Origin: an uncultured Saprospiraceae bacterium
GTDB lineage: Bacteria; Bacteroidota; Bacteroidia; Chitinophagales; Saprospiraceae
Reading direction: 5' to 3'
DNA: 64,000 bases
NCBI GenBank assembly: GCA_937959115.1
Contig: CALGAW010000031.1
Coordinates: forward strand, 29,987-93,986
Shown here: in pieces, positions 61,637-64,000 of the stretch
How the letters are laid out: each line of letters starts with the position of its first letter
Numbering within the stretch: position 1 is the stretch's first letter
Made by a program: the position numbers and the translations under genes
The notes under the pieces: generated by a model
The model's database searches: none
Told to the model about the DNA's origin: nothing
What the model saw: only the letters and a program-made list of their open reading frames with translations

Positions 61637-63154
61637 ATGGCAGAGCACCAGTTTGGAAAGTTACCCCAGAACGAAAACATAGTAGAGAACAAGGAATTGG
61701 GCTTAATGGAAGCCATGATTCCGGTTGTAATCTTAGTTGCCTTACTGGCATACAATATCTTCTTTCAAGGTGGGGAAATGTTTGGAGGATATTCCAACCA
61801 CTACATCCTATTGATTGGTGCTGCAATTGCTGCAGTAGTTGGGTTAATGAACAAAACGACGGTACAAACCATCTTTAAAGAAATACTGGAGAACCTACAA
61901 AGTGTACTTGTCCCACTTCTTATCTTATTCTTAGTCGGTGCGCTTGCTGGGACGTGGTTGGTCAGTGGCATCATCCCTGCAATGGTTTACTATGGTTTAC
62001 AGGTGCTGAGTCCTTCCTTTTTTCTGCCTGCCTGTGTTGTCATTGCTGCAATTATCTCCTTGGCAACTGGTAGCTCATGGACTACTTCTGCAACGGTTGG
62101 TATTGCCTTGATCGGTATTGGGAAAGCCTTGGGATTACCTCCTGGGATGATTGCCGGTGCTGTGATCTCTGGTGCATATTTTGGTGATAAAATGTCACCT
62201 TTGAGTGATACGACGAATCTCGCTCCAGCCATGGCTGGTGGTGAGCTGTTTCAACACATTCGCTACATGATGATTACGACTGTGCCCACGATCCTTATTA
62301 CGATCGTCATCTTTTCGATCCTTAGCTTCACTGTCACAGCAACAGGAAATGCGGATGTTTCTAATCTATTAGGCGTCATTGATCAAACGTTTTATATTTC
62401 TCCCATTTTATTTTTGGTTCCTATAGTAGTTGTGGCCTTAATCATTTTGTTGCCGAATGGCCCGAAAGATGCTGAAAAAACGCCTTTGATCAAGAAAGTC
62501 AAACCCTTGATTGCATTAGGAGCTGGTGTGTTGCTTGCTGCTGTTTTTGCTCTTGTGTTTCAAACGGATGTCCTTGCAACGTTACCAGGTTCTAATATCG
62601 GAGATGTTACGACTGCTATCCTTACAGACACGGCCATTAAAACAGAAAACGAGACACTGAATGAACTGTTTTCTGCAGGCGGTATGAAGGGTATGCTATG
62701 GACGATCTACCTAATCATCTCTGCTATGATCTTTGGCGGAGTGATGGATGGGATTGGCGCTTTGCAGCGGATTACGAAATCACTGCTTTCCTTGGCGAAG
62801 AGTACGTTTGGCTTATTTGCGACCACTGTTGCCAGTTGCCTAGGCTTGAATGTGATTGCCTCGGATCAGTATTTGGCGATTGTGATCCCTGGAAAGATGT
62901 TTAAAAATGCCTTTGAAGACCGTGATCTTGCCCCTGAGAACCTAAGTCGAACGTTAGAGGATTCTGGGACGGTTACCTCGGTGCTGATTCCTTGGAACAC
63001 TTGTGGTGCTTATCAGGCGGGCGTGCTCGGCGTCGGTGTTGCTGAATATGCGGCATTCGCATTTTTCAATTGGATGAGTCCGATTGTTACATTAGTGGTA
63101 GCTGGTTTGGGCATAAAGATTAAGCAAAAGGCCAAGATCGGACGTGTTTCGTAA
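61637..63154 (+). CDS. nhaC: Na+/H+ antiporter NhaC
   Basis: The 505-residue polytopic protein has the NhaC-type motifs ATGSSWTTSATVGIALIGIG, MIAGAVISGAYFGDKMSPLSDTT in pieces, LAPAMAGGELFQHIRYMM and LEDSGTVTSVLIPWNTCGAY. It should exchange Na+ for H+ at the cytoplasmic membrane and support pH and salt homeostasis, consistent with a marine or saline life style but not proof of it. The N-terminal ~25 residues are polar and cytosolic. It has a near-consensus promoter and no co-transcribed gene; a long non-coding stretch follows. Confidence 0.92.
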   Translation: MAEHQFGKLPQNENIVENKELGLMEAMIPVVILVALLAYNIFFQGGEMFGGYSNHYILLIGAAIAAVVGLMNKTTVQTIFKEILENLQSVLVPLLILFLVGALAGTWLVSGIIPAMVYYGLQVLSPSFFLPACVVIAAIISLATGSSWTTSATVGIALIGIGKALGLPPGMIAGAVISGAYFGDKMSPLSDTTNLAPAMAGGELFQHIRYMMITTVPTILITIVIFSILSFTVTATGNADVSNLLGVIDQTFYISPILFLVPIVVVALIILLPNGPKDAEKTPLIKKVKPLIALGAGVLLAAVFALVFQTDVLATLPGSNIGDVTTAILTDTAIKTENETLNELFSAGGMKGMLWTIYLIISAMIFGGVMDGIGALQRITKSLLSLAKSTFGLFATTVASCLGLNVIASDQYLAIVIPGKMFKNAFEDRDLAPENLSRTLEDSGTVTSVLIPWNTCGAYQAGVLGVGVAEYAAFAFFNWMSPIVTLVVAGLGIKIKQKAKIGRVS

Positions 63155-63400
63155 GCGCTATGTTTCTATGTGTTTTCAGAAAGCAGCTATGGGTGAATAT
63201 TTAATAATGATATTTAGCGAGTTCGGCACTTTTTATCTTAGAATTGCTCACAATTCCAAACTATTCGCGCGCTTAACTAATATTTAAAAAATAAAATTTA
63301 TTTATTTTTTCACTAAAAAATGTGTTGCAAAAACAAGCGAATCTAATTGTCATTTTAACACTTTCAGCTCAATTTTACCAATCTCTTAACACTTTAGGGC
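63155..63400. other. A+T-rich non-coding region with paired TTAACACTTT sites
   Basis: No gene is seen. A direct repeat TTAACACTTT occurs at 63355-63364 and 63386-63395, 31 bases apart (about three helix turns) and just upstream of a -7 element at 63402. A small hairpin gaattg-ctca-caattc is at 63241-63256 and a strongly A/T palindromic tract is near 63283-63312. The pair of sites could be an operator. Confidence 0.4.
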
Positions 63401-63401
63401 T

Positions 63402-63409
63402 TAAATTTG
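63402..63409 (+). promoter_or_regulatory. -7 promoter element upstream of the small gene
   Basis: TAAATTTG matches TAnnTTTG. A transcript from here would have a leader of about 190 nt before the ATG at 63609. Confidence 0.4.
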
Positions 63410-63608
63410 TATTTAAATAGGGATTATACATCAAAACACGAAATACCCTTGTCAAATTGTTAAGAAGATTATATGGACTAGCCTGTCACCATATTGGGGT
63501 GTATTTTGCTTGATTTACAGTTTCAACTTGCGAAAGCTAATTATTATCTGCACCTTGTAAGTAGAAGGGGTGATCCCAAGTCGACCTAAACCTTTAAAAC
63601 AAAATATT

Positions 63609-63713
63609 ATGTTACAATTATTTACTACCTTAATTTCAAGATTTGAAACTTTTTTATTTCCTGCGTTAAAACCACAACGTGTCCGAGTAAAAAAGAACAA
63701 GAGACCTTGGTAA
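63609..63713 (+). CDS. Small basic protein of 34 residues with its own terminator
   Basis: The frame encodes 34 residues: an amphipathic hydrophobic half (LQLFTTLISRFETFLFPAL) followed by a strongly basic tail (RVRVKKNKRPW). The ATG is preceded by an A-rich leader (cctttaaaacaaaatatt) of the type used by real genes here. A strong intrinsic terminator follows 44 bases after the TAA, showing that an RNA of this region ends there. The hydrophobic-plus-basic plan resembles membrane-active small peptides, including some type I toxins, but an unrelated small regulatory or ribosome-associated protein is equally possible. Confidence 0.5.
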   Translation: MLQLFTTLISRFETFLFPALKPQRVRVKKNKRPW

Positions 63714-63756
63714 TATATTTTATTATTCCAACCAACCTATTTGTCTTATGACATAC

Positions 63757-63785
63757 AAGAGTGGCACTTGCCACTCTTTTTTTTT
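63757..63785 (+). terminator. Strong intrinsic terminator of the small gene
   Basis: A perfect 9-bp stem (aagagtggc / gccactctt) with a four-base loop is followed by a run of T. No other gene lies between it and the 34-codon frame. Confidence 0.88.
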
Positions 63786-63820
63786 GAATGGATTTAAACA
63801 CTGTATCTTAATAATGGTTT

Positions 63821-64000
63821 AACCCGCAATATGCAATAAGAATCAACTTTTGGTTTCAAACTACTTCAAAATCAAGCACGTCCGCCTATTTTTAATTTCA
63901 CCGTAGGGGTTACTACGCTTTCAATGAAAAATAGACGTGGAGCACTTGATTTTATTGTATTTTGAAGCCAAAAGCTAATTCCCAATGCATAATGCGGGTT
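63821..64000. repeat. 180-nt imperfect palindrome reaching the window edge
   Basis: The sequence from 63821 (aacccgcaatatgcaataag) is matched by the reverse complement of the window end (aacccgcattatgcattggg). In the first 60 positions of the two arms, 46 are identical with no gap; pairing continues past a one-base shift to a terminal hairpin cgtag-gggtta-ctacg at 63902-63917. No reading frame of use is inside. The size and symmetry suggest a MITE or large REP-like element. It may extend beyond the window. Confidence 0.85.

Noticed and set aside
1..64000. Insertion sequences, prophage or integrative element genes
   Set aside because: No transposase, integrase, relaxase or phage structural motif was recognised on either strand.

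Overview
The window reads as a chromosomal segment of a Bacteroidota bacterium, most likely outside the class Bacteroidia. The signs are a SusC/SusD pair, a PorQ-like type IX secretion protein, many OmpW/PorT-like outer-membrane barrels, and lipoproteins with Bacteroidota-type lipoboxes. Promoters repeatedly match the Bacteroidota -7 element TAnnTTTG, leaders are A-rich rather than Shine-Dalgarno type, and many signal peptides leave Gln at +1. Base composition is A+T-rich and even apart from one G+C-rich intergenic block near 14.6 kb. No transposase, integrase, phage gene or CRISPR array was found. Genus cannot be settled from this sequence.

Layout. 0-3.5 kb: a cut-off MBOAT acyltransferase, a GT-C-like membrane glycosyltransferase and a YCF48-like propeller lipoprotein, all on the minus strand. 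3.5-13.3 kb: a class III aminotransferase, pyroglutamyl peptidase, an unrecognised cytosolic protein, three outer-membrane barrels, a TlpA-type thioredoxin, PorQ and a MORN-repeat lipoprotein. 13.4-16.6 kb: dapD, then a repeat-rich non-coding stretch, a haem c lipoprotein, ferritin and an SRPBCC protein. 16.7-20.6 kb: two tandem TMTC-like glycosyltransferases with TPRs; a third sits at 54-56 kb. 20.7-27.1 kb: metF, a MerR-type regulator, an acyl-CoA ligase and a second TlpA-like protein. 27.5 kb: tRNA-Gln(TTG) with a strong terminator.

28.8-35.0 kb is the most coherent block. Seven tightly spaced minus-strand genes combine an ArsS-type radical SAM protein, its usual peroxidase-like and DUF2064 partners, and a DPM1-like, a CesA-like and a GT-C/DUF2029-like glycosyltransferase. 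No ArsM methyltransferase is present. A DUF547 lipoprotein and an RND/MMPL exporter follow upstream. 39-43 kb holds small envelope proteins, including a His-rich metal-binding lipoprotein and an orphan ExbD. 43-47.5 kb is the SusC/SusD pair. 47.8-52.8 kb has an M28 glutaminyl-cyclase-like lipoprotein, a cysS operon and tatC. 53-58.8 kb has a GWxTD lipoprotein, the third TMTC-like protein and aconitase. 59-61.5 kb is a tandem pair of unrecognised membrane proteins beside the remains of a third copy. 61.6-63.2 kb is nhaC. The last 850 bases hold a 34-codon small gene with its own terminator and a 180-nt imperfect palindrome reaching the window edge.

Taken together the segment is dominated by envelope functions: glycan and lipid-linked sugar transfer, surface lipoproteins, barrels, TonB-dependent uptake and protein export, with housekeeping genes (dapD, metF, cysS, tatC, acn) between them. 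The least explained items are the ArsS operon without ArsM, the degenerating tandem gene family at 59-61.5 kb, the structured non-coding DNA at 14.3-14.7 kb, and the small gene plus palindrome at 63.4-64 kb.
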